64,000 nt of DNA from Marinomonas rhizomae (GTDB taxonomy: Bacteria > Pseudomonadota > Gammaproteobacteria > Pseudomonadales > Marinomonadaceae). Within the stretch, counting starts at the first letter, position 1. Every line of letters starts with the position of its first letter. This document shows positions 25,018 through 35,800 of the stretch, piece by piece. The position numbers and the translations under genes were made by a program. A model generated the notes under the pieces. That model was not told the origin of the DNA and made no database searches. It saw only the letters and a list, made by a program, of their open reading frames with translations. The stretch covers positions 310,001 to 374,000 of the forward strand of contig NZ_QNSE01000001.1 in the NCBI RefSeq assembly GCF_003315485.1, written 5' to 3'.

Positions 25018-26259
25018 TTAAACAGCGCTGTGCTCTTCAACGACTTCTTCAACCCGCCCTTTCTCAGCCCAGTACATAATACACACGGCTAGTGAGCCCA
25101 TAATTATAAAGCCACCGGAAATGGGTAATAAGGTATTGTTGTACATTTGGCCTATCACGGTGCCAATACTCATCGACATGATAGAGGACGCTGAGCCAAT
25201 AACCGCAGAAGCAATACCTGCAACGTGTCCCATGGGCTCCATTGCTAGGGCGTTGAGATTACCGAATAACAAACCAAAGCAGAAGAACAGCACGGCAGCA
25301 TAGACCAAGAACATCCATAAGCTGATGGCCACGAAAGCATGTAAAGCAAAAAAGGCAATTGATGCGATAACAACCAGGCAAATGGCGCGGAAAGCGATAT
25401 ATTTCGCGCCATGTTTTTCAACAATACGTGAGTTAATCAACGAAGAGAAACCTAATACTAAAGCTAATAAACCAAAGTAGAGTGCGAAGAGGTTACCGGT
25501 ATTAAATTGCACCTGGAATATTTGTTGTGAAGAGTTCAAATAACCAATAAAGCTGCCGAAAAACAACCCTATGCAGATGGTATAACTCGCGGTAATTCTA
25601 TTCGTTACGACTTCTCTAAAGCCGTCTAAAAAGCCTTTTTTAGAGAAAGGAATGCGGTTTGATTTTGGTAGCGTTTCTTTTAGACGGAAACCAATCCAAA
25701 CAATTAGTAAAACGGCATAAGCTAGATAAAGTTCAAAAATACCTCGCCAGTCTGAAACAAGCATGATGGCTTGACCCAATGTTGGGGCAATGGCTGGAAC
25801 CAAGACGAAAATCATCATGACCAAAGACATTATGCGTGCCATTTGGGCGCCGTGATACAGATCGCGAACAAGAGAAATGGCGGAAATGTATGGCCCTGCA
25901 ACGCCTAAGCCTTGAATAAAACGACCCAGCATGAGTATTTCTAAACTGTCTGCCCGATAACAGACAATCGTACCAACCAAGTAGAGAGCAAAGCCGCCAA
26001 ATAAAATTGGGCGACGACCTAGCGCATCTGATAACGGCCCGCAAATTAACTGTCCCATCGCCAAACCGAGAAATAACATACTAATAAGTAGTTGTGGTTG
26101 GTTTGCTGTTACTGCGCCCAATTCGTTACCGATAATACCAAGCGCTGGCAGTAATGCATCAATCGAAATGGCTGTTATCGACATGAGCAGAGCGACTAAA
26201 AGTGTGAACTCCTTCGCTCCCATACCGGAAGAAGAGGTGTTGTTGTGAGCATTTTCCAT
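25018..26259 (-). CDS. Bcr/CflA-family multidrug efflux MFS transporter
   Basis: The protein has 413 residues and 12 predicted membrane segments. The MFS motif between helices 2 and 3 reads GPLSDALGRRPILFGG, and the early ISIDALLPAL segment and GPYISAISLVRDLY match the Bcr/CflA subfamily, whose members export drugs such as bicyclomycin or chloramphenicol, or small peptides, with proton antiport. It is convergent with the TetR gene. The substrate is not determined. Confidence 0.92.
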   Translation of the reverse strand: MENAHNNTSSSGMGAKEFTLLVALLMSITAISIDALLPALGIIGNELGAVTANQPQLLISMLFLGLAMGQLICGPLSDALGRRPILFGGFALYLVGTIVCYRADSLEILMLGRFIQGLGVAGPYISAISLVRDLYHGAQMARIMSLVMMIFVLVPAIAPTLGQAIMLVSDWRGIFELYLAYAVLLIVWIGFRLKETLPKSNRIPFSKKGFLDGFREVVTNRITASYTICIGLFFGSFIGYLNSSQQIFQVQFNTGNLFALYFGLLALVLGFSSLINSRIVEKHGAKYIAFRAICLVVIASIAFFALHAFVAISLWMFLVYAAVLFFCFGLLFGNLNALAMEPMGHVAGIASAVIGSASSIMSMSIGTVIGQMYNNTLLPISGGFIIMGSLAVCIMYWAEKGRVEEVVEEHSAV

Positions 26260-26713
26260 ATGTCATCCAAAGAAAATATGAAGTTGTTAAGGGTGCGAAC
26301 AAACTCGAATCCTAATAATAGTCGAGTATTATACTCAGGCTTTCTAAAGCCCTGTTTGCTAGTTTGTGCATTAAAAAAGGAAGTGGTTGATTCGGGAAAT
26401 TGAATGCTAAATTTATGTTTCTTGGTGAGTTTAGTCGCATTGCCTGGATGTAGTTTTTGTAGTTTTGCAGTGATTGGTTTGCTTTTTTATTGCACTTTTT
26501 TGGTTATTTTTATACGATAACTACATATTTGATAGCAATCGAAATCAAAAATTTTGATACAGGCGATACTAAATTGCACTTGCATGGAATGCGTTTACCA
26601 ATAATGTTCTTAGCTCCCCTTCGTCTATTTGAAGATGCTTTTAATAGCAGCCAATTTTGTCTTCCTGCTTACCTTCATTTCCCAGTGTTTTCATACTCTC
26701 TATGAGGTTTTTT
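26260..26713. other. 454-base intergenic region with two adjacent hairpins
   Basis: I see no convincing gene here; a 71-codon frame at 26490-26705 lacks a ribosome-binding site and homology. GAGTAT-T-ATACTC (26324-26336) and GGCTTT-CT-AAAGCC (26338-26351) form two back-to-back palindromes, about 65-90 bases upstream of the pump start. They could be operator sites for a dimeric repressor. The second half is AT-rich and probably holds the promoter of the secretion locus. Confidence 0.5.
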
Positions 26714-27319
26714 ATGGCTTTTTGCCCATTTTTTATCCGGTCTCTAGTTGTCACTTCTTTTGTGGTGCTTAGTTATGGGTGTTCAAGTGTTACATCTGAC
26801 AATATAAATCTAGACTGTAACGACCGTTATACTCGATGCGCTTCAAAAGTTGATGCTGTTGATATGAAACAGTTTAAAGAGCCGCAAGCCGTTAGTAAGG
26901 CGCCAAAAGTGAGCTCGGGAGCTTCCGAGAGTTCGCAAGCTAAGATAGCGGTAAGCCCTGTATTGTTTGGATTTGATGAAGGTGCCGCTGTTGGACTTGA
27001 CCTTAATGATGTTGTTGTGTTTCTGAACTCATTCCCCAATGCCTCACTAACCTTACATGGTTACACAGACCCTATCGGCAGTGATGACTACAATATGGCC
27101 CTTTCGTATAGGCGTGCTGATTATATCCGTGAGCGTTTGCTTATGTCAGGCGTATCAAAACAGCAAATATTTGTGAAACCACATGGTGAAAATAATCTTT
27201 TGGTCTCTGCCCCAGAGGAGCCGTTAGCGTCCAGAGATTCGTTGAAAAGTATGTATGCGCGAAATCGACGCGTGGAATTTGAGTTCAAGGTTTCAAACGC
27301 CAGTACTCTGTCCAACTAA
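26714..27319 (+). CDS. OmpA-family peptidoglycan-associated lipoprotein of the giant-protein secretion locus
   Basis: This 201-residue lipoprotein has lipobox LSYGC (C22). Its C-terminal OmpA-like domain carries LHGYTDPIGSDDYNMALSYR, the conserved block that binds diaminopimelate in peptidoglycan. GAGG 6 bases before the ATG at 26714 decides the start; the open frame runs back to 26657. It is the first gene of a same-strand locus with a TolC-like protein, an adaptor, the giant protein, GAF-HlyD and M50-HlyD. It probably ties the export machine, or the displayed protein, to the cell wall. Confidence 0.88.
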   Translation: MAFCPFFIRSLVVTSFVVLSYGCSSVTSDNINLDCNDRYTRCASKVDAVDMKQFKEPQAVSKAPKVSSGASESSQAKIAVSPVLFGFDEGAAVGLDLNDVVVFLNSFPNASLTLHGYTDPIGSDDYNMALSYRRADYIRERLLMSGVSKQQIFVKPHGENNLLVSAPEEPLASRDSLKSMYARNRRVEFEFKVSNASTLSN

Positions 27320-27358
27320 ATTTATTATTCTGTAAAGCGCTTATTCTAAGGAGATGAC

Positions 27359-28933
27359 ATGGCGATCTACCCAGTGTTCGGTAAAACCATGCTTGCAATG
27401 CTTGTTGCCACTACAATAGTGGGGTGTTCTGTTAGTCCTGTTCGTTTAAGTGACAATGATGTCATGGCGAATGCAAGTGACAACAGTGCGTTGTTAGAAA
27501 AAAACGTTGCGCCTATAACAGGGCCAATTGACTTAAATGAAGCCTTTGCCAGGACGATTAAATACAACCGTGATGCGCGACTAAAAGCGTTTGAAGCGGT
27601 CGTTTCACAGGGGCAGTTGGCCGTTGATAAATTTGACATGTTACCTGAGTTAGCGGCTAAGGCAGGTTATAACCAACGTAGTAATTATGCGGCTTCAGCA
27701 TCCGTGACTTTCTCTGGAGATGAGCCTTCTAGCCTAGGCAGTAATCCAAGTTATTCTGTTTCTTCTGATAAAAGTACGGTCAATGCGAGTATTGGAGCAA
27801 CTTGGGATGTGCTTGATTTTGGGTTGTCCTATTACCGCGCAAAACAACAAGCAGATCGTTTTCTGATTTCCAAAGAGCGTGAGCGTAAAGTGGTTCACTC
27901 TATTATGGAGCAATCTCGTAATGCCTATTATCGTGCTGTTTCTGCTGAGCGCCTGCTGTCTAAAATTAATCCCTTAATCATTAAGGCCCGTGCTGCGTTA
28001 GTTGACTCCGCCAAGATAGAAAAGCTCCGCGCTCAGTCCCCAATGGAAGCGCTAACCTATCAACGTGCCTTGCTGGAATCTTTAAGAACACTTCAGGATA
28101 TTCGTAAGGATCTGATGCCTGCCAAAACTGAATTGGCTGTTTTAATGGGATTAAATCCATCAGTGGATTTTGAATTGGCGGATGTTAATAACCCAAATAG
28201 TGATATCCCCGTTCTTAATATCGATATGAGTGATATGGAGCGTACTGCGCTAGTGCTTCGCCCAGAGCTTCGTGAGGCGCAATACCAAGAACGTATTACT
28301 CAAGAAGAAGTGCATTCTGCCTTTCTGTCTCTTTTCCCAAGTTTAAGCCTGAGTGCAGGCCTGAATTACAACGATTCCGACTACCTTCGTTATAACGATT
28401 GGACATCGGCTGGCGTCGGCTTAAATTGGAATCTAATGAACGTGTTTCGATATGGCAAGTTGGATAAGTTAAATGACTTGAAAATCGCGGCAGGCAAGCA
28501 GCGTTCTTTAGCAACGTCTATGGCGGTTATTTCTCAGGTTCATATTGCTGATATTCAATTCAAAGAATCGAATGATACCTATGATCTTGCTACTCAATAT
28601 TATGACGTGGCACAGCGTATTAAAGCCCAAGTGGATTCTAGCCGTACAGCGCAAAGTGTTGGTGATTTAACCGTGATTCGTGAGGATCTTAATGCTTTGT
28701 TGGCCGAATTGCGTCGTGATGTGGCTTATGCGGATCTGCAAAATAACTTCGGTAAAGTGCTCGTATCTATGGGGCTTGATCCATTGCCGGAAGGTTTCGG
28801 CAGCATGAGCTTGGAGGAATTATCGACAGCCTTCAACAACATGTTCGCTCGTTGGGAGCAAGGTGATATTGAAGTGATTTCAGCAGAAGAAATGCAATCT
28901 GCATTAGCGGCAAAAAGCGTGGCTGAGAAGTAA
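27359..28933 (+). CDS. TolC-family outer-membrane channel protein
   Basis: The protein has 524 residues with a lipobox-like IVGC at residue 23. The body has the TolC duplicated coiled-coil pattern: DLNEAFARTIKYNRDARL begins the first repeat, and LRPELREAQYQERITQEEV the second. LSAGLNYN and VGLNWNLMN are beta-strand signatures of the barrel. TolC proteins form the trimeric exit duct of type I secretion and efflux systems. AAGGAGATGAC precedes the ATG. It lies directly upstream of a periplasmic adaptor gene (gap of 6 bases). Confidence 0.92.
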   Translation: MAIYPVFGKTMLAMLVATTIVGCSVSPVRLSDNDVMANASDNSALLEKNVAPITGPIDLNEAFARTIKYNRDARLKAFEAVVSQGQLAVDKFDMLPELAAKAGYNQRSNYAASASVTFSGDEPSSLGSNPSYSVSSDKSTVNASIGATWDVLDFGLSYYRAKQQADRFLISKERERKVVHSIMEQSRNAYYRAVSAERLLSKINPLIIKARAALVDSAKIEKLRAQSPMEALTYQRALLESLRTLQDIRKDLMPAKTELAVLMGLNPSVDFELADVNNPNSDIPVLNIDMSDMERTALVLRPELREAQYQERITQEEVHSAFLSLFPSLSLSAGLNYNDSDYLRYNDWTSAGVGLNWNLMNVFRYGKLDKLNDLKIAAGKQRSLATSMAVISQVHIADIQFKESNDTYDLATQYYDVAQRIKAQVDSSRTAQSVGDLTVIREDLNALLAELRRDVAYADLQNNFGKVLVSMGLDPLPEGFGSMSLEELSTAFNNMFARWEQGDIEVISAEEMQSALAAKSVAEK

Positions 28934-28939
28934 ATATTG

Positions 28940-29665
28940 ATGACGTTAACACAGAAAATTGTGGCATGTCTGTTCTCTTGTTCAATCGCGGTGCCTGCGA
29001 TTGCGCAAGAGACCTTTAAAGCGCGCGGTATATTAACCGCGACCAATAAGGCGACCTTGTCCACTGAGTTATCGGCTAGAGTGATTGCTGTGCCAAAAAA
29101 GATGGGGGAATCCTTTGAGCAAGGGGATTCTCTTATTCGTTTAGACTGTCGATTATTTGAAGCTCAGTTGGAAAAAGTGGATGCCGAGACGAAAGTTGCG
29201 CAAGCGAGGCTGGATAATACACAACAGCTCAATCGTTTGAACTCTATCGGTACACTGGAAGTAACCATTGCAGATGCTGAATTACAAAAGGTGCAAGCAG
29301 AGCGCACAATGGCGCAATTAAATGTGGAGCGTTGTGATATTAAGGCGCCATTTGATGGCGTGGTGGAGCAGCTAGATAGCCATACATTTGAAGTGGTGCA
29401 ACAGCAGCAAGCCTTGATGAAAATCGTCGGATTGAATCGTTTAGAAGCCGACATTATCGTTCCAGCCCAATGGATGGCATGGCTGACGATAAATAAAGCA
29501 ATCACATTGCAGGTTGAAGAAACACAACAAACATTACAGGCAGTGGTTAGCCATATCGGGCCAAGCGTTGACCCAACCAGTCAAACAGTACAAATACGTG
29601 CCACGATAAAGACTGTGCCAGCAAAGGTTTTGCCGGGCATGAGTGTGGTGGCAGTGTTCCGGTAG
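28940..29665 (+). CDS. Periplasmic adaptor (RND/HlyD-type membrane fusion protein)
   Basis: This 241-residue exported protein has a Sec signal peptide (about residues 1-22, ending AIAQ). A lipoyl-like half (STELSARVIAVPKKMGESFEQGDSL), a helical hairpin and a closing lipoyl half (CDIKAPFDGVVEQL) follow, with a beta-barrel domain at the end. This is a short member of the family that bridges an inner-membrane component to TolC. The ATG at 28940 is preferred to a TTG one codon upstream. No RND pump or ABC gene follows. The next gene is the giant protein, so this adaptor probably serves that exporter. Confidence 0.88.
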   Translation: MTLTQKIVACLFSCSIAVPAIAQETFKARGILTATNKATLSTELSARVIAVPKKMGESFEQGDSLIRLDCRLFEAQLEKVDAETKVAQARLDNTQQLNRLNSIGTLEVTIADAELQKVQAERTMAQLNVERCDIKAPFDGVVEQLDSHTFEVVQQQQALMKIVGLNRLEADIIVPAQWMAWLTINKAITLQVEETQQTLQAVVSHIGPSVDPTSQTVQIRATIKTVPAKVLPGMSVVAVFR

Positions 29666-29807
29666 ATATGGCTCTTAAAAGAAGCATATTGAGCAAATAA
29701 GAAAATGTCTGGCAAAAAGCAATTGTGCAGCATTTGAAAAATAGATTGGATGAATTTTAGTGACAAATAATAAGTTACTAAAAATATACCCCTAAGAGGT
29801 GGCGATT

Positions 29808-32800
29808 ATGAAAAAGCAGTATTCCAACAAATCAACTAAAAAAACAACCAGCAGTTCGCCAGTAAATAAAAAGCAAGCGCGTAAAGCGCTTATTACGGCT
29901 CTGGAGCCGCGGTTATTGTTGGATGGTGCTGCAGTAGCCACCGCTGTGGATGTATTAACCGATTCACAGCTTCATGATGCTTTTCAAATGGACGTGAATC
30001 AGCAAGATTCTGATACCTCTTTCGTTATAGCTCCAACCGAAGTACGGGCTGTAGATCCATCACAAAACAATGGCAAAAAAGAAGTTATCTTCATTGAAGA
30101 CAACGTCAGTGACTATCAAACCCTAATCGACGCGGCCAATACTGGCATAGAAATCGTTATACTAGATTCGACACAAGACGGCCTCGCACAAATGGCATTG
30201 TGGGCTGAAACGCATACTGATTTTGATGCTATTCATCTTATTTCTCATGGTGCTGAAGGTTCACTAAATTTAGGTGGCTTGCACTTAGATAGTACCGCCA
30301 TATCAGGTCGCAGTGCTGATTTAGCCAAACTGGGATCGGCATTGAATAAAGAAGGCGATTTATTACTTTACGGCTGTGAAGTGGCCAGCGGTGAAGGACA
30401 AGACTTTATTGTCGCCTTAGCCAAAGCCACTCAAGCTGACGTAGCGGCTTCAGACGATCTGACCGGCTCGGCTGAACTTGGGGGGGATTGGGAGCTGGAA
30501 GTCAAAGAAGGTGCTATTGAATCTTCTTCTTTGAGTATTTATGAGTTTAATAAAATATTGCCAACCATCACATTTGATACAGTCACTCAAAATGGCAATT
30601 ATGCAGTAAATGTTAGTGAGCAAGGAGTTGAGGTCTCAGTTACCACTGAAAATGCAAATAATATATTTGCTCAAGCGAATGCTTCAGTAGGTGGAGCAAG
30701 TGGTAACCTTATAGGTGATACTCAAGGGGATGGCTTAACTAAGGTTATTTTTACCTTTGATACAACGGTTGATATCACTTCAATTCAATATATTGAAACT
30801 AGTAACTTTTCTTCTGGTACTTATGTATTTACCAATACGACGTCAGGTAGCAGTGAGAGTGTGGCGATTAACGCGTCAGATTCAACTGATATCAATGGAA
30901 TTCATGGGCAGCTGGCGACGTTAAATTTGACAAATGTGGATACAATGGAGGTGACTTACAGTGGCGGTGTGTTTGCTCCTGCGTTTGATAATTTAATTTT
31001 CACGCCTTCTGTTTCCAATACAACACCAACGTTAAGTGGCACACCAACAGACATCACGGTAACCGAAGACACGGCTTCTAATGTAGATTTATCCGCAGTG
31101 ACGTTTGCTGACAGTGATGGCGATAGCCTAACGGCAACGCTGACAGCCTCGGCGGGTACTTTAGCGGCCAGCAGCGGTGGCAGCGTGACAGTGAGTGGTT
31201 CCGGCACAGGCACACTGACTTTGTCTGGTACAGCCGCCAACATTAATACCTATTTAGATACAGCTTCTAATGTTCAGTACACGGGTGCGAGCAACGCCAG
31301 TGGTGGTGATGCAGCGACGCTGAGTATAAAAGCGAATGATGGCACAACGGATTCCAGTGTAGCCACTGTTAACATTGACATTACAGCAGTCAATGATATC
31401 CCAGTCATTAATAATCTTAGCGATGGAACTCCTAGTACGACACTGAATATTTCTGAATACATTGATGTGCAAGGCGACATTGCTGGTGTAGTTGATGTGG
31501 ACGGTGGCGATTTTAATGGCGGCTACCTGTTGATTGAACAGACCTCAGGTACAGCCAATGGCTCTTTTTTAAGCGACCTAGATGATATTACTTTTAAGTT
31601 TGGTACAACTGAATCGAGTGCTAATGGCACGCCTTCTGGGGGCGACACTGTTTGGTATTCCGATGGTGGCCCTTTCGTCGCCATGGGTACAGTCGATAAT
31701 AGCTTAACGGGTCAGAATGGTGCTAATTTACGTATTGACCTAAATACAAGTAATGCAAAACCAAATAGCGTAGGAGATTTCTTAGGCTATATAAAATATA
31801 GTGCTTCTACCGAAGGTGATCGTTCATTTTCAGTGACAGTGAATGATGGTGATGGCGGTACCTCTACGGCAGCCAGCTTTACGATGCAAGTGATCGATAA
31901 TATCGCGCCAACTGTAGTCAGTATAGATCGCCAAACACCAAGTAATGAAATTACCAATGCTGACAGTTTAGTGTGGCGAGTGACGTTCAGCGAAGCCGTT
32001 GCTAATATTGACAGTGCTGACTTTGCGGTATCCGGTACAACTGGCACGGTAACCAATGTGACGTCAGCAGGTGGAAATGCTTATGATGTCACTGTTTCCG
32101 GCGGCAACCTTGTTTCTTACAATGGAAATGTCACTCTTAGCTTTGCAGGGGGGCAAAACATTACCGACAGTGCTAATACGCCCAACGCCCTGACCACGAC
32201 AACACCAACTGGCACTAATAACGCCAACTACACATTAGACAATACGGTATCAGCCCCAACGATTGACTTGTCGAGTGGCTCCGATTCTGGCTCGTCGAAT
32301 AGTGACAACATCACTAGCGACACCACACCTACGGTGACAGGAACCGCTGAAGCTGGTGCGACCGTGGCTCTTTATGATACTGACGGAACCACATCACTTG
32401 GTTTAGCAACGGCGGATGGTTCAGGCAATTGGAGCATTACCAGCTCAGCGCTTTCTACTGGTAGTCATACCTTAACGACAAAAGCCACCGATGCAGCCGG
32501 CAATGTCAGTGTGGCATCCTCTGGCTTAACCATTACTGTCGATGATACCGCTCCGACTTTGTCTTCTAGTAACCCAGCCGATGAGGCTGTTTCAGTTGCC
32601 CCTAGCGGTGACATTACTCTGACGTTTAGTGAAGACATTGCCAAAGGTTATGATGAGATTACCCTAATCAATATCACGACCGGCGCTACGGTAGATACCT
32701 TCGACGTATTGAACGGCGGTAATTTAACGTATTCTGGCAATACAGTTACCTTGAATCCAACTTCTGATCTAGACGAAGCCACTACTTACGCGATTCGTAT

Positions 32801-35800
32801 AGATGGTAACGCCGTACGCGATACGGCAGGGAATACCTACGCAGGCATCAGTGATAACACGACGTTGAACTTTACGACTGGCGTGACGGATTCTGCTGCG
32901 CCGACCTTCTTGTCGATTCAGCGTGCCGATAACAATACCATTACAGGGTCGACTACAAGCTTTACGTTAGCATTCAATGAAGCTGTGAATGTGGAGGCGG
33001 GAGACTTTGAACTGAATACCGGCGGTTCGGTAGCAGGCACAATTGGCACAATTACAGGCTCAGGCACTAATACGATTACCGTGAATGTCACGGGGATTTC
33101 AGGCATTGGCACGCTTGGATTAAACCTTAAATCTGGGCATGCTGTGACCGATCTGGCAGGCAATGCCTTAGCGACAGCAGAACCTTCGGACGATGAAGTC
33201 TACACCGTTGATACCGTCGCGCCGACGTTAATCTCGATTAACTGTGTTGACAGCGAGACGACCAATGCCGACTCCGTGCAGTTTATGGCGGTGTTTAGCG
33301 AAAATGTCACCGGATTAAGTGCAGATGATTTTGAATTAACCGGCACAGTCACATCGGGGGCCAGCATTAGCACCGTAACCGGTACAGGGAATGGCTACGT
33401 TATCACTGTGTCTGGTGTCAGTGGTGATGGTGCCTTGGGTGTGAAACTTAAATCCGCAGCCACTATGACTGATAGCGCTGGTAACGCCTTAACGGCAACC
33501 ACGGCCAGTGCGGTGACTGAGCGGTACACGATTGATAATACCGCGCCAATCGCTACGGCGATTATCACTACGAATACTGCATTAAGCACAGCGGATACGG
33601 TGACCTTTGATGTCACCTTTGATGAAGCGGTAGCGAACGTCTCCGCCGATGATTTTGAGATTTCAGGCGATGTCACTGGCACTATTACAGGCATTACGGG
33701 TTCTGGCTCATCTTATACTGTGACTGTAGACTCTATTAGCGGCGATGGTGCGCTGGGATTGAACTTCAAATCTGGTCAGAATATTACCGATGCCGCTGGT
33801 AATGCTTTAGCAGGGACAGAGCCGACAACGGACGAATCTTATACTATCGACAATACCTTGCCGACTGTAACGTCTATCAGTCGTGGCATGGTGAATCAGG
33901 TTGAAGCAAATACCGCCACCGATGTCGTTTTCACTGTTGTTATGAGTGAAACCGTTACTGGAATTGAAACCAGTGATTTTGCCGTCACGGGCAATGCTAC
34001 TAATACGGGCGTCAGTAGCGTTTCCAGCAGCGATGGTAAAGTTTTCAAAGTAACGGTGGCAGGTGTCAATGGCACCATTGGTCAGACCCTTGGCTTGAGT
34101 TTTACGGGGTCTGCTGACGATGTGCTTAGTCAGGCGTCCACGGCCCAATTTACCTCAGGTGATAGCTACACCATAGCGGGCACCTTGCTTAATGAAGGCG
34201 CAATGACACAGGCGCAGCTCGATGCGCTTGTTGATTTAAACCGCGAAGGTACCTTGCTGGAACAATCGGTTGATGGCGCGAAAGAAGTTGTCATTGTTGA
34301 TTCGCGTGTTCCGGGTTTAGTTGACTTGACCAAAGAATCCAACCCGAATGCGGATGTCTGGTTGCTCGATGGCTCTCGCTCAGCGACTGAACAGATTACC
34401 GAAATTTTATCTAACTACAGCGATTTAGATGCCTTACACATCCTGTCTCACGGCGGTGTAGGCGAAATCTACCTCGGCGCAGAAACCATCAGTGGATCTT
34501 CTATTACTGAAAACAGTGATGTGTATGCAGCATGGGGTAATGCTCTAAGCGACAGTGGTGACATCCTACTTTACGGCTGCAACGTCGCCCAAGGCGATAC
34601 TGGCATAGGCTTCATCAACCAACTTGCCCAAGTCACCGGCGCGGATATTGCTGCATCCGATGATTTAACGGGCTCGGCTGTGCTGGGTGGCGATTGGGTG
34701 TTGGAGCGATCAAGTGGTGAGATAACTAATGATACCTTATCTATAGCTGGAGCAGAGCTAGTATTGGCAAATCAGACTATGACGTTTAGCTCTGGCGCTA
34801 GTCATGCAGGGTTCACTTTCTCTGGTCTTAGTGGCGGGACCGGTGAGATTTGGTTGCCAAACATGAACACTACCCCAGGCCGCATAACTGTTGACTCAGG
34901 AACCTTTTCATTAGTGAGCTTTCAGACAGCTCAGTGGCAGGGGGCTGAGAACTATATCGTAAGCTCAAATTTAGGCCAAAGTCAAAATTACTCAGGTTCA
35001 GGTACGGTAACTTTAAATTGGTCAGGGATAAGTTGGATAGAGTTTCGTTCGGCGTCTAACGGAGGAGACGCCGATAGTATAAAAAACCTAGTTTTCAATG
35101 TGCCTGCTGCAGACACTACGGCGCCAACATTCGATAGCACTCCTGCGGCCAGTAATATCGCGGATACCACGCTGGATCTCGCCACAGACATTAATGAAGC
35201 GGGTAAGGTGTATTATGTAGTTGTTGCAGATGGCGCTCAGGCACCAACTGCAGCACAAGTGAAAGCGGGTGTTTCTTACGGTGATAATAATGGGCGTGGG
35301 GCAACGGTGGTTACGTCAGGTAATGCTACGGTCTCTAGCGGTGATTTCTCTAATACCTTTAATGTCACAGGCTTAACGGCTAGCACCTCGTACGACATTT
35401 ACGTGGTAGCGGAAGACGATGAAGGAACGCCAAATCTGCAATCAAGCGTGACCAAGGTGGATGCGACGACCATTGCTCCAGCAAACCAAGCGCCAATCAT
35501 TTCCGATGCTGTGGCCAACCAAACTGTTGATGATAACGCAACGGTTTCTCCGTTTAATGCGATTACATTAGCAGACGTAGATGGTGACAATGTCTCTGTC
35601 ACCGTGGCACTGGATACCGCTGCGAAAGGGGTATTCACTGCGGCGTCTTTGACCAGCTCAGGTTTTACCAATGCGGGTAGCGGTTCTTATACACTGTCGT
35701 CTACGTCGTTAGCGTCAGCACAGGCAGCGTTGCGCGCATTGGTGTTCGATGCGACAGATAATCGCGTGGCAGTAAACTCAACCGAAACGACTACCTTTAC

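Noticed and set aside
26490-26705. 71-codon open frame upstream of the OmpA gene
   Set aside because: No ribosome-binding site, no homology and skewed composition; it is more likely leader DNA.
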